Notes: a model not told the origin generated them from the sequence alone. Positions 48,117 to 58,309 are shown, counted from the first letter of the stretch. The stretch: 64,000 nucleotides of DNA from Phytohabitans rumicis (GCF_011764445.1 NZ_BLPG01000001.1:1178001-1242000); one strand, 5' to 3'. Made by a program: numbers and translations.

Positions 48117-49481
48117 CTAGCGGTACCGCGGTGGTGCGGGGCGGTCGCCGAGGAACTCCGGCACGCGGAACCTGATGAAGGCGGCCGAGCCGAGCCCTAG
48201 CGAGTCGGCGAGGGCCTGCATCCGGTGCGGTTCAGCTAGTCCGTCCCAGCGTCCGGTCTGGATGCGATTTTCCATGGTGACCACCGCCGCGACCAGTTCA
48301 GCGGTCGTGAAGGTGCAGTGCCCGGCGTGCTCGGCGTACGCCTGCCGCAGCAGCGCGGCGGAGCGGCTGTCGTGGACGTCCTCGGCGTACTCCTCCTCGT
48401 GCTGCACCGGGACGAGGCCGTCGTCGGTGGTATGCAGCGTGAGGACCGGCATGTCCAACCGTCCGGTCAGCGTGGAGTTGCGCATCCAGCGGTACGCCGC
48501 GGGATCGGCCGTCACGGTGGCCGTATGCGTCAGCAGCTTCAGATCCGCGCGCAGATCGATACCGGCCCGCCGATAAATCTGCGCCACCTCTGCAAGGCGA
48601 CCCGACTCGGCCAGTTGCCGACCGTAGTCGACGCCTTTGTTCCAGGTCGGGTTGCCGCCGGCGCTGCGCTCCATGTCGGAGCGGCCCGCCACGATGAACG
48701 GCAGGATCGTACGCAGGTTCTGGTACTGGCCCGCCACCTGCGCCTCGATGTCACCGGGTGCCGGCTTCGGCTGCCCGGGCACCCACGTCGGCTCCTGGTA
48801 CAGGGCCGTGATCAGGGCGACCCGGGCACGCCCGGCCGGGCTGGCCTGCGCCTGATCCAAGGCGGCCACCATCCGACCCGCGGTGGCGAATGCCTCAGCG
48901 GTATCGGTGAAGCGAACGAGCTTCACCTGCTCCCCCGCGAGCAGCAGTTGCGCGACCGCGTGCGACCCGTCCAGCTGGTAGTTGTGCAGGTCGATCCCGC
49001 CGCCCATCAGGCCGCAGGTGGCGATCGCGCCGTCGAGCCACCGGCCGCCGCGTTCGGCGAGCTGTCCGGTGATCATGCCGCCGAACGAGGTGCCGAGCGC
49101 GATGGCGCGGCGTGGCTGGCCGATCAGCGCGGTGACCGCCCGCAGCGTGTCGAGCCCGTCGCTGGCGGCGGTGTCGGTGACCCATCCCGAGCGGGAGTAC
49201 GACGAGCCGGCCAGCGCGTAACCGCGAGCCAGCAGGGCCTCGGCCGCGGCCGGACCAGGGCTGTTGACGGGCGGGTTGTTCGGGGTGGGGTTGTAGCCGT
49301 GGCTGTAGAGCAGGAGCGTGCCGTTCCAGTTCGCCGGCACGTCGGCGATCCATGTCGCGCCGTTCGGCAGGGTCCCGTCGTACCTGGTCGCGGGCGCGGC
49401 CTGCACTGTGGTGGGTGCCAACGCCAGCGCGGCCAGCGAGACGATCGTGATTGTGGCGAGCAGCCGTCGAATAGTCCTCAT
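48117..49481 (-). CDS. Secreted alpha/beta hydrolase
   Basis: 454 residues with a signal peptide (LLATITIVSLAALALAPTTV, then QAAPA). TLLLYSHGYNPTPNNPP is the oxyanion area, ALGTSFGGMITGQLAERGG the nucleophile elbow, LHTTDDGLVPVQHEEEYAED the acid and AEHAGHCTFTTAE the His. Resembles actinobacterial secreted hydrolases annotated as DUF6351 or tannase-like, but I cannot fix the family. First gene of the esterase-esterase-PaaX unit. Intact. Confidence 0.85.
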   Translation of the reverse strand: MRTIRRLLATITIVSLAALALAPTTVQAAPATRYDGTLPNGATWIADVPANWNGTLLLYSHGYNPTPNNPPVNSPGPAAAEALLARGYALAGSSYSRSGWVTDTAASDGLDTLRAVTALIGQPRRAIALGTSFGGMITGQLAERGGRWLDGAIATCGLMGGGIDLHNYQLDGSHAVAQLLLAGEQVKLVRFTDTAEAFATAGRMVAALDQAQASPAGRARVALITALYQEPTWVPGQPKPAPGDIEAQVAGQYQNLRTILPFIVAGRSDMERSAGGNPTWNKGVDYGRQLAESGRLAEVAQIYRRAGIDLRADLKLLTHTATVTADPAAYRWMRNSTLTGRLDMPVLTLHTTDDGLVPVQHEEEYAEDVHDSRSAALLRQAYAEHAGHCTFTTAELVAAVVTMENRIQTGRWDGLAEPHRMQALADSLGLGSAAFIRFRVPEFLGDRPAPPRYR

Positions 49482-49619
49482 GATGCGCTGCCTCCGTGGG
49501 GGTATGGCGAGCGGCCTCGGTGGAGACTGTCAATAGATTCGGAAACTAGACACCTTCCGGGCGTCCGTCAAGCGAAACGGCAAACATTGTCGACGACCTT
49601 CGGGCGCCAAACAGTACGA

Positions 49620-49635
49620 GCTAACCCGATTTAGC
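49620..49635. promoter_or_regulatory. LacI-type operator, copy 1
   Basis: GCTAACCCGATTTAGC: inverted repeat of the form GCTAAA-N4-TTTAGC with one mismatch. It shares this core with 55331-55346 and 56479-56494. It lies 231 bp upstream of the phosphodiesterase-lectin gene and 139 bp from the hydrolase start; either could be controlled. Confidence 0.6.
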
Positions 49636-49850
49636 CTCATGCGGCTCCGGACAACCCGCCCAGTCAAGCCCTGGCAACGGGGCGAGGTGCACCTGTAACG
49701 CGAAATTCTTTCGCAATATCCTTCCGTTCGGGCATCACGAGCGCTTACAGTCTCGGCCAGCATCGATGTGCCAACCGCCGTCCATGCGCTGACTCGTACC
49801 CACCGCGTACGCCCGGATGGGCGTTCAGCAGCGTAGAGAAGGGCCGGCCC

Positions 49851-50967
<1,117 letters not shown>

Positions 50968-50994
50968 GTCCTTCGGTGGCCGCGCCCGAGCCGG

Positions 50995-52017
50995 TCACGC
51001 CGGCGGGGCGATGGATTTGCGCCGACGCAGCGGCATGGAAACGAGGCATGGTGCGGCGGTGTGGCTGTCGAGGAGCAGCTCGATCGCTCGGCGCCCCATC
51101 TGCTCGTGCGGGAGGGCGGCGGTGGTCAAGCCGGGCCGCAGCCAGGCCGCGATCGGGTCGTCGTCGAACGCGACGACCGAAATGTCGTCCGGCACGCGGA
51201 GGCCCGCGTCGGCGATTGCCTGGTAGGCGCCGAAGGCGAGCCGGTCGTTCATGCAAATGACGGCGGTGGGCCTGGTCGGCTTGCGCAGCAGCGCGCGGAT
51301 GGCGCGATATCCGAACTCGGGTAGCCATTCCTGGCAGAAGGCCTCGGCGGCGACTGTCGTGCCCGCCTCGGCGAGGGTGGCACGGATGCCGCGCATGCGG
51401 GCCTCGGCAGCGAGGGATACCTCGGGGTTGCGTTCCTTGAGCCGGTTGCGGCCGATCACCGCGATCTGGTCGTGATGGCCCTGCTCGAGCAGCGCGGTGG
51501 TGACGGTCCGGCCGGCCTGTTCGTCGTCCGGGAGCACGCACGGCACGTTCTCCGGGCCGGTCGCGTTGAGCAGGACCGCCGGGCCGGTCAGCAGGGCGGG
51601 CGGCACCGTCAACCGGCGGGACTGCATCGCGGCGTAGATGACACCGTCGACCTGCCGGTCCAGCATCGCCTCGATGGCGAACTGCTCGAATGCCGCATCG
51701 CCCTGTGTCTCGGCGATGAGCAGGACGTGGTCTCGCTCGCGGGCGGCGTCCAGCGCACCACGGATCAGCCCGCTGGCGAACCGGGTGGTGGCGACGATGT
51801 CGGACACGAATGCGATGGTGGCGGTCTTGCGGGTACGCAGGCTCCGCGCGGCGATGTTGGGCCGGTAGCCGAGTTCCTCGGCCGCTTTGAAGACCCGCTG
51901 GTGCGCCTCGGCCGACAACCGGGTGCCCTCCCGGCCGTTGAGCACCATCGACGCGGCCGTCTTGGACAGCCCGGCGCGGCGCGCCACGTCCGCCAGGGTC
52001 ACTCTGTCGCGGCCCAT
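50995..52017 (-). CDS. LacI-family regulator 1
   Basis: 340 residues from ATG 52017 with GGAGG upstream. N-terminal LacI HTH (VTLADVARRAGLSKTAASMV), hinge, and periplasmic-binding-protein-like effector domain (IAFVSDIVATTRFASGLIRG, SVVAFDDDPIAAWLRPGLTT). It lies 68 bp after the last importer gene on the same strand, so it may be co-transcribed. Residues 7-102 are identical to the second LacI at 55447, while the effector halves have diverged (about 65-70% by eye). Same operator, possibly different inducers. Confidence 0.93.
   Translation of the reverse strand: MGRDRVTLADVARRAGLSKTAASMVLNGREGTRLSAEAHQRVFKAAEELGYRPNIAARSLRTRKTATIAFVSDIVATTRFASGLIRGALDAARERDHVLLIAETQGDAAFEQFAIEAMLDRQVDGVIYAAMQSRRLTVPPALLTGPAVLLNATGPENVPCVLPDDEQAGRTVTTALLEQGHHDQIAVIGRNRLKERNPEVSLAAEARMRGIRATLAEAGTTVAAEAFCQEWLPEFGYRAIRALLRKPTRPTAVICMNDRLAFGAYQAIADAGLRVPDDISVVAFDDDPIAAWLRPGLTTAALPHEQMGRRAIELLLDSHTAAPCLVSMPLRRRKSIAPPA
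51710..51999 (-). repeat. 290-bp perfect inverted repeat, left copy
   Basis: Identical in reverse complement to 55465-55754, from codon 7 of each LacI gene to codon 103. Compared base by base on five consecutive 60-base lines with no difference. The copies flank the importer operon in opposite orientation, about 3.5 kb apart. Confidence 0.9.
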
Positions 52018-52085
52018 CGGTCCTCCGTGGCGGTCGGGATATCGCTTTCCGACCATCATGCCCGCCGCGACACCGGCTGCGTGAG

Positions 52086-52910
52086 TCAGCCCTTCAAGGA
52101 GCCTTGGAGCAGTGCCTTGATGAACTGGCGCTGAAAGATGAGGAACACGATGAGCGTCGGGGTGAGGATGAGCAGGGACCCGGCGCACAGCAGCACCTGG
52201 TCGGTCCCCCACTGACCTTGGAACGCGCCGAGTGCGCCGGCCATCGTGCGTTTGGTGGAGTCGTCGACTAGCACGATCGCGAGCAGGAACTGGTTCCAGG
52301 TCCACAGGAACAGCAGGATGGTCAGTGACGCGATCGCGGGCCGGGCCAGGGGCACCTGTACGCGCCAGAACATTTGCCAGGTGTTGCTGCCGTCGACGCG
52401 AGCGGCGTCGGAGAGTTCGCGGGGGACGTTGATGAAGTGGGCGCGCATCCAGAACACGGCGAAGGGCATGTAGAGGCCGATCAGCGGCAGGATGATCGCC
52501 CACCGGGTGTTGAGCAGGCCCAGCTGCTGCACCTGGTAGTAGATGGGCGTGATCACGGCCTCGAACGGCAGGGTGAGGCCGAGCAGGAAGAGCAGGAAGA
52601 CGAACCGGCCGCCGGGTACGCGCAGGTGGCCGAGGCCGAAGCCGGCCATGGTCGCGATCAACACCGACACGGGCACGACACCGGCCACGATGAGCAGGCT
52701 GGAGCGCAGCAACGCCCCCATGTTCGCGACGTTGAACGCGTCGACGAAGTTTCCCCACTGCGGGTCGGTGGGCCAGCTCAGGCCGTCGGGTACGGTGCCG
52801 CGCGGCTGCAGGGCGGCGGACAGCATGCTGACGAATGGCAGCAGCGTCACCAGGACGAGAGCGATGAGGAACAGCCGGCTGGTGAGCTGTTCGCGGCGGC
52901 TCAGGTTCAT
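52086..52910 (-). CDS. Sugar ABC importer permease, MalG-like
   Basis: 274 residues, six transmembrane segments; EAA loop near residue 190 (RELSDAARVDGSNTWQMFWR, then VQVPLARPAIASL), typical of MalG-type permeases. ATG 52910 overlaps the stop of the MalF-like gene (ATGA). Third gene of an SBP-permease-permease operon lacking its own ATPase, as is usual in actinobacteria, where a shared MsiK-type ATPase energises many sugar importers. Confidence 0.92.
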   Translation of the reverse strand: MNLSRREQLTSRLFLIALVLVTLLPFVSMLSAALQPRGTVPDGLSWPTDPQWGNFVDAFNVANMGALLRSSLLIVAGVVPVSVLIATMAGFGLGHLRVPGGRFVFLLFLLGLTLPFEAVITPIYYQVQQLGLLNTRWAIILPLIGLYMPFAVFWMRAHFINVPRELSDAARVDGSNTWQMFWRVQVPLARPAIASLTILLFLWTWNQFLLAIVLVDDSTKRTMAGALGAFQGQWGTDQVLLCAGSLLILTPTLIVFLIFQRQFIKALLQGSLKG

Positions 52911-53878
52911 CCCTTGTCCTCCCGGGTCAGCCGCTGGATCGGCAGCACGCAGATGAGCACCAGCGCCATCAGCACCACGCCGAGGGCGGAGGCGAGGCCG
53001 ACCTGGCGCTGGGCGAACGCGAGGCGGTAGATCTCCAGGCCGGGCACGGTGGTTTGCAGGCCGGGGCCGCCGCCGGTGGCGATGTAGACGATGTCGAAAC
53101 TGGCCAAAGCGGCGATGACGGTGACGGTCAGGCAGACGCCGATCTCCTGGCGCAGGCTGGGCAGGGTGATGGCGAGGAACTCGCGGATCGGGCCGGCTCC
53201 GTCGAGGCGGGCCGACTCGTACAGCGCGGGGTCGATCTTGCTCATGCCGGTGATCAGCAGGATCGTGCACAGGCCCAGCAGGACCCAGGCACCGATGAGG
53301 CCGACGGAGGGCAGGGCGGTGTCGAACTCCCCCAGCCACGCGCGCGCGAGCCCGTCCAGTCCGATCCCGCGCAGCAGCTGGTTGACCAGGCCCGTCGAGG
53401 ACAGCAGCCAGCTCCATGCGATGCCGGCCGCGACCAGCGGGATGACCTGCGGCAGGAACAGGATGGTACGCACGGCGGTGCCGAACGGGCCGCTGCTGAT
53501 CCGGCGCACCAGAGCGGCGATGACCAGGCCGAGACCGACCGGGATGAAGCTGAAGAAGATGATCAGGACGAACGCGTTGCCGACGATCTTCAGCAGGTCG
53601 CGGTCGGTGAAGACCGTGACGTAGTTTTCCAGGCCGGCCCAGCGGGCCACGCCGATGCCGTTCCAGTGGTAGAGCGAGTATTGGAACGTCAGCGCCAGCG
53701 GCCGGAGCACGAAGATCGCGTACATCAGCAGGGCGGGCAGGACCCACAGCCAGCCGCTCCACCGGGCGAGGCGGAGCCATCGGCGTCGGCGGGGCGGCAC
53801 GGGCGTCGGGCGGCCCGGGCGGGCCGGCCTGGAAAGGCCGGCCCGCTGGGCTGTCACCCTGCTGGGAGCAGTCGTCAC
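52907..53878 (-). CDS. Sugar ABC importer permease, MalF-like
   Basis: About 323 residues from GTG 53878, which overlaps the stop of the binding-protein gene (GTGA). Cytoplasmic Arg/Pro-rich N-terminus, then six helices (WVLPALLMYAIFVLRPLALT, FVLIIFFSFIPVGLGLVIAA) and the EAA loop (PALYESARLDGAGPIREFLA). Works with the MalG-like subunit; substrate probably an oligosaccharide given the adjacent glycosidase (inference). Confidence 0.92.
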   Translation of the reverse strand: MTTAPSRVTAQRAGLSRPARPGRPTPVPPRRRRWLRLARWSGWLWVLPALLMYAIFVLRPLALTFQYSLYHWNGIGVARWAGLENYVTVFTDRDLLKIVGNAFVLIIFFSFIPVGLGLVIAALVRRISSGPFGTAVRTILFLPQVIPLVAAGIAWSWLLSSTGLVNQLLRGIGLDGLARAWLGEFDTALPSVGLIGAWVLLGLCTILLITGMSKIDPALYESARLDGAGPIREFLAITLPSLRQEIGVCLTVTVIAALASFDIVYIATGGGPGLQTTVPGLEIYRLAFAQRQVGLASALGVVLMALVLICVLPIQRLTREDKG

Positions 53879-55236
53879 TTGGACAGTTCCTTCTCGTACT
53901 CCGCCTGCACGGCCTTCACGTAACCCTCCGGGGTCTGCTGCCCGGCGACCAGCTTCTGCATCTCCGGGGTGATGGCCGAGGCGAAGATGGCGCCGGTGGC
54001 GTTGGCGGTGAAGTCCACCGCGCCGTTCTCCGCACCGAGTTGTGCGGACGCCTTGAGCGTCTGGGCCAGCACGGTGCCCTCGGCGGCCGGTGGGACGGCC
54101 AGGTTCGGCGGGCCGCCGGGGCTGGTGCCGCCGTTCTTCACGGAGATCTCGCGGGCCTTGTCGTTGGTGTGCACCCAGTTGAGGAAGAACGCGGCGGCGT
54201 CCGGGTGCTTGGCCTTGGCGCTGACGCCGAAGGTGTTGGGCGCGGACATCGCCACGTGCTTGGCTCCCGCCGTTTCGCCGGGGAAGAGGAAGAAGCCGAC
54301 GTTGCCGGGCATGCTCTTGTCGAGATTGGCCGACTCCCAGTCGCCGTTGAACATGAACAGGCCGCCGCCCTTTTGGAACTGGCCCATCATGGCGGTGTAG
54401 TCGATCGCGTTCGCGTCCTTGGGGAAGTAGCCGGCCTGGGCCCATTTCTGGATGGTCTGGGTGGCCTTCAGCGCGGCCGGGGTGTCGAACGTGGCGCCCG
54501 GCTTCTGGAAGATCCAGTCCGCGATCTGGGCCGGGTCGCCGAACTGGTTCTGCAGCGCCTGGTGCGGGAAGTTGATGCCAGCGGTGTTCTTGTTGAACTG
54601 CATGATGGGCTGCACGTTGGCGGCCTTCGCCTTGGCCAGCAGATCCTCGAATTCGGCCACGGTCGCCGGCGGCTGGGTCATGCCCACCTTCTGGGCCAGT
54701 TGCTTGTTGTAGAAGACGCCAGTGATGGCGTAGCCGAGCCCCATGGCGTACAGCGAGCCGGTACCGCGCGGCCGGCCACCCTCGGCGACGCGCAGTTGGA
54801 CCAGCTGGGAGGCCGGGAACTTGTCCCACCCGTACGCCGCGAAGTAGGGGTCGAGGTTCTTCAGTAGGCCGTCCTTGACCAGGTCGACCATCGTGGGCAG
54901 CCGGATGATGTCCGGTGCGTTGTCTGAGGCCATCACCCGTGGCGCGTTCTCCACGATAACGGTGAACTGGTCCTCGCGGACGTTGAATTTCACGTTCGGG
55001 TGCTGCTTGGTGAACTCCTCGGCGAGCGCCTTCGCGAGGGGGAAGCCGGTTTCGGCGTACATCTCCAAGGTGATCTGCTCGCTGCCGAGCTCGGTGCTGA
55101 CGGCGGCGCTGGTCTGTCCGGACGGCGACTCCTGCGCGCCCGGCGCGCTGCACGCGGCGACCATCGCCAGGACGGTCAGGGGCGCGGTCAGCGCCACCCT
55201 CCGCCGCGACAACCGCCTTGTTCTGTATTCGGGCAT
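53875..55236 (-). CDS. Extracellular sugar-binding lipoprotein
   Basis: 453 residues. Lipoprotein signal with lipobox LAMVAACS, so it is anchored outside the membrane. Family 1 extracellular solute-binding features: ITLEMYAETGFPLAKALAEE, APDIIRLPTMVDLVKDGLLK, LYAMGLGYAITGVFYNKQL, GGGLFMFNGDWESANL. Promoter-proximal gene of the importer operon, with the operator at 55331-55346 in the divergent region. Sugar unknown. Confidence 0.93.
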   Translation of the reverse strand: MPEYRTRRLSRRRVALTAPLTVLAMVAACSAPGAQESPSGQTSAAVSTELGSEQITLEMYAETGFPLAKALAEEFTKQHPNVKFNVREDQFTVIVENAPRVMASDNAPDIIRLPTMVDLVKDGLLKNLDPYFAAYGWDKFPASQLVQLRVAEGGRPRGTGSLYAMGLGYAITGVFYNKQLAQKVGMTQPPATVAEFEDLLAKAKAANVQPIMQFNKNTAGINFPHQALQNQFGDPAQIADWIFQKPGATFDTPAALKATQTIQKWAQAGYFPKDANAIDYTAMMGQFQKGGGLFMFNGDWESANLDKSMPGNVGFFLFPGETAGAKHVAMSAPNTFGVSAKAKHPDAAAFFLNWVHTNDKAREISVKNGGTSPGGPPNLAVPPAAEGTVLAQTLKASAQLGAENGAVDFTANATGAIFASAITPEMQKLVAGQQTPEGYVKAVQAEYEKELSK

Positions 55237-55330
55237 CTATGGCTCCTTGCTGGTATCGGCACCCGTCGGCCGCACCCACGGGCGGCGTCGCGCGGGTTCG
55301 GGTACCGCTCACCGTGAGCGGGTCAGGTTC

Positions 55331-55346
55331 GCTAAACTGATTTAGC
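55331..55346. promoter_or_regulatory. LacI-type operator, copy 2 (perfect)
   Basis: GCTAAACTGATTTAGC: a perfect 6-bp inverted repeat with a 4-base spacer between the divergent importer operon and the second LacI gene. This is the best copy and a likely site for both regulators. Confidence 0.75.
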
Positions 55347-55446
55347 ACGAGCATGGTCGCGGTGGTCAGCGGTGTCAAGGACCATTTCGGCAACGGCTCG
55401 GAAATGACTGGTTCACACGCCGACCGCTACGAGATCCGGAGGATCC

Positions 55447-56469
55447 ATGGCGCACAACCGCGTAACCCTGGCGGACGTGGCGCGCCGCGCCGGGCTGTCC
55501 AAGACGGCCGCGTCGATGGTGCTCAACGGCCGGGAGGGCACCCGGTTGTCGGCCGAGGCGCACCAGCGGGTCTTCAAAGCGGCCGAGGAACTCGGCTACC
55601 GGCCCAACATCGCCGCGCGGAGCCTGCGTACCCGCAAGACCGCCACCATCGCATTCGTGTCCGACATCGTCGCCACCACCCGGTTCGCCAGCGGGCTGAT
55701 CCGTGGTGCGCTGGACGCCGCCCGCGAGCGAGACCACGTCCTGCTCATCGCCGAAACGCAGGGCGACCCCGCCTTCGAGCAACACGCGATCGACGCCATG
55801 CTCGACCGCCAGGTCGACGGTGTCATCTACGCCGCGATGGCCACCCGTCGGCTCACCGTGCCGCCCGCCCTGCTGGCCGGCCCGGTGGTGCTGCTCAACG
55901 CCACCAGCCCGAACGGCCTGCCCTGCGTGCTCCCCGACGACGAGCGGGCCGGGTGGACCGCGGTCACCGTGTTGCTGGAAAGCGGACACCGCGACCGGAT
56001 CGCGGTGATCGGCCGCAACCGGCTCAAGGAGAACGACCCGGAGGTGTCGATGGCCGCCACCGCGCGACTTGCGGGCATCCGCGGCGCTCTTGCCGATGTG
56101 GGCGCCGCCGTTCATCGCGAAGTCTCCTGCCCGGACTGGCTGCCGGAGCACGGCTACGCCGCGATGCGGACCCTGCTGCGCAAGCCGGAGCGGCCCACCG
56201 CGGTCGTCTGCATGAACGACCGGCTCGCCTTCGGCGCCTACCAGGCCATCGCCGAGGTCGGCCTGAGCGTGCCCCGAGACGTTTCGGTTGTCTCGTTCGA
56301 CGACGATCCGATCGCCGCGTGGCTGCATCCCGGCCTGTCAACGGTCGCACTCCCCCACGAGCTGATGGGCCGGCGGGCCGTGGATCTCCTCCTGGACGGT
56401 ACGGGCGCCGGGCCGACCCTCGTGCCGATGTCGTTGCGGCGCCGCAGGTCCATCGCTCCTCCCGCCTGA
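55447..56469 (+). CDS. LacI-family regulator 2
   Basis: 340 residues from ATG 55447 (GGAGG upstream). The same architecture as the first LacI; residues 7-102 are identical, including the whole HTH and hinge region. The effector domain differs at many ligand-pocket-like positions (ATRRLTVPP, SFDDDPIAAWLHPGLS). Divergent from the importer operon and 42 bp before the glycosidase gene, which has its own operator. Probably represses both. Confidence 0.93.
   Translation: MAHNRVTLADVARRAGLSKTAASMVLNGREGTRLSAEAHQRVFKAAEELGYRPNIAARSLRTRKTATIAFVSDIVATTRFASGLIRGALDAARERDHVLLIAETQGDPAFEQHAIDAMLDRQVDGVIYAAMATRRLTVPPALLAGPVVLLNATSPNGLPCVLPDDERAGWTAVTVLLESGHRDRIAVIGRNRLKENDPEVSMAATARLAGIRGALADVGAAVHREVSCPDWLPEHGYAAMRTLLRKPERPTAVVCMNDRLAFGAYQAIAEVGLSVPRDVSVVSFDDDPIAAWLHPGLSTVALPHELMGRRAVDLLLDGTGAGPTLVPMSLRRRRSIAPPA
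55465..55754 (+). repeat. 290-bp perfect inverted repeat, right copy
   Basis: Identical to the reverse complement of 51710-51999. The first difference after it is at 55755 (a here, g in the first gene). Identity in silent positions points to recent duplication or gene conversion. Confidence 0.9.
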
Positions 56470-56478
56470 GCCAATCGC

Positions 56479-56494
56479 GCTAAATCGGTTCACC
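56479..56494. promoter_or_regulatory. LacI-type operator, copy 3 (imperfect)
   Basis: GCTAAATCGGTTCACC: left half-site intact, right half TTCACC in place of TTTAGC. It lies just upstream of the glycosidase start (56511), so the regulators probably also bind here. Confidence 0.55.
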
Positions 56495-56510
56495 TGGTAC
56501 CTTCCCGCGT

Positions 56511-57473
56511 ATGCTTCGACTGCCAGACCATTGGGTGTGGGACAGCTGGTACGCGCGGGACGACGACGGCGCGTGGCACGTGTTCTTCCTGCGCGCGTCC
56601 CGCGCCCTGCTCGACCCGGAACGCCGCCACCACCGCGCCTCGATCGGCCACGCGGTCTCCACCGACCTGCGCTCGTGGCGGCTGCTGCCCGACGCGCTCA
56701 TCGCTGCCGACTCGCCGGGCTGGGACGACCTGGCGGTCTGGACCGGCTGCACCGTCCACGGACCGGACGGCCGGTGGTACCTGTTCTACACCGGTGTCGG
56801 CCGTGCCGAGCGTGGCCTGGTGCAGCGGGTCGGCCTGGCTGTCTCGGACGACCTGACCACCTGGCATCGGCACGGCACCGAGCCGCTGGTGGAGGCGGAC
56901 CCCACCTGGTACGAGCTGCTGGACCCGGACGCCTGGTACGAGCAGGCATGGCGGGATCCGTGGGTCTTGCCCGACCCTGCCGGCGATGGCTGGCACATGC
57001 TCGTCACCGCCCGCGCCAACACCGGCCCGGCGGCGGGTCGCGGCGTCATGGGCCATGCCACTTCCCGCGACCTGCTCCATTGGACGGTCCAGGCACCGCT
57101 GTCCGCGCCAGCCGGCTTCGGGCACCTGGAGGTGCCGCAGGTCGCGGTCGTGGACGGCCATCCGGTCCTGCTCTTCTGCACCAACGCCGGGCAGCCGGAG
57201 CACCGCATCTGGGTCGCGCCCGGAGCAAGTGTCACCGGAGCGTGGGACGTCGCCGCCGCGCGCCCCTACGCCGACCCACACCTTTACGCGCCGCGCCTGG
57301 TGACCGATGTGGACGGCAGCTGGTCGGTCATCGGCTTCCTCGACCGGGTCGACGGCGCTTTCGTCGGCGCGCTGAGCGATCCGATCCCGGTGCGCTACCA
57401 CCCGGCGGCGGGACTGGTGTCCCGCGCGCCGGGTGCACTCGTGCAATCCACTTCGGACAGCCACGATGGCTGA
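56511..57473 (+). CDS. Five-bladed-propeller glycosidase (GH32/43/68-like)
   Basis: 320 residues without a signal peptide, hence probably cytoplasmic. Order of motifs matches clan-J/GH43-type propellers: WVWDSWYARDDDGAWHVFF (nucleophile Asp region), WTGCTVHGPDGRWYLFYTGV, RDPWVLPDPAGDGWHMLV (RDP), and HLEVPQVAVVDGHPVLLFCT with the acid/base Glu. Fructosidase or arabinosidase activity is possible; I cannot choose. Follows the second LacI gene and its operator. It would hydrolyse the imported sugar (inference). Intact. Confidence 0.83.
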   Translation: MLRLPDHWVWDSWYARDDDGAWHVFFLRASRALLDPERRHHRASIGHAVSTDLRSWRLLPDALIAADSPGWDDLAVWTGCTVHGPDGRWYLFYTGVGRAERGLVQRVGLAVSDDLTTWHRHGTEPLVEADPTWYELLDPDAWYEQAWRDPWVLPDPAGDGWHMLVTARANTGPAAGRGVMGHATSRDLLHWTVQAPLSAPAGFGHLEVPQVAVVDGHPVLLFCTNAGQPEHRIWVAPGASVTGAWDVAAARPYADPHLYAPRLVTDVDGSWSVIGFLDRVDGAFVGALSDPIPVRYHPAAGLVSRAPGALVQSTSDSHDG

Positions 57474-57474
57474 C

Positions 57475-57917
57475 TCAGATGGACGGCTTGTGCTGGCTGA
57501 GCAACCACCGGAGTATGGAGCCGTCCTCATAGGTCGGTCCGTAGGCGGCGTGGTAGTCGGGTAGCGAGAACGCCGCGTCCTCGTACTCGGTGTAGCGCAG
57601 CAGCGGCCCGATCTGCTCGGGGGTCTTGGCCCGCGCCGCGTACGCGTTGGTGAGAAGTGTCCGGGTGGTGCGGGCCAGGCTGATGTTCAGCAGATGGTCG
57701 TGTACGCCGTGCGTGACCCACAGCGGGATCTCCGCCGCGGCGATCGCGGTCGCCTGGTCCGCGTTCACCGCGAAGCCACCCGTCACCAGCCCACCGGCGA
57801 ACAGGTCCGGCCGCTTGGCAAACGCGTTCCACAGCAGCCGCGAGCCGTACGAGACGGTCGTGGCGTAGACCCGCCGCTTGTCCACGGCAAAGTCCTTGAG
57901 GAACTGGATCGCCGACG
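57475..57917 (-). pseudogene. Peptidase-like alpha/beta hydrolase, C-terminal fragment
   Basis: The minus frame reads AIQFLKDFAVDKRRVYATTV, SYGSRLLWNAFAKRPDLFAG, PLWVTHGVHDHLLNISLA and DYHAAYGPTYEDGSI: the end of a phospholipase/carboxylesterase or poly(3-hydroxybutyrate)-type hydrolase, with Ser in the SYGSRL elbow. Everything before residue AIQF is replaced by integrase sequence at about 57917. Ends 2 bp from the glycosidase stop. Confidence 0.72.
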
Positions 57918-58290
57918 AGCACAGCCGATCGACCGTCAAGAACAGCCTTGCCATCCTGGTCAGGGTCATGGAACAAGCGGTCAGAGATGGCATCATCGAC
58001 CGCAACCCCGCCAGGGTCAGCGGATGGCAACGCGAGTATCAGCAAGCGGAAGACGAGCTGGATGACCCGCGATACCTCGCGCTGCCGGACTGGGAGACCC
58101 TGTGCACGCTCGCCGACGCGTTGGTCAAGCGGTCCTATGGGGAGTTCGCCGGATGGGGTGACGTCGTGAAGTACGGTGCGTGCACCGCCGCGCGCATCGG
58201 TGAGGTGTCGGGCGTCCGAAAGGAAGACATCGACCGGGGTACGTGGATGTGGACGGTCCGGCGCCAGAAGACCCCGGGCTTCGTGACGAC
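57918..58290 (+). mobile_element. Tyrosine recombinase (integrase) fragment
   Basis: The plus frame contains the core-binding domain end (STVKNSLAILVRVMEQAVRD, GIIDRNPARVSGWQREY) and the beginning of the catalytic domain with the first Arg (GACTAARIGEVSGVRKEDID, then WMWTVRRQKTPG). The His-x-x-Arg and Tyr parts are missing; the export operon begins at 58310. A relic of an integrated element whose insertion cut the hydrolase gene. Confidence 0.8.
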
Positions 58291-58309
58291 CATGCTCGAC
58301 GCGGGGATG

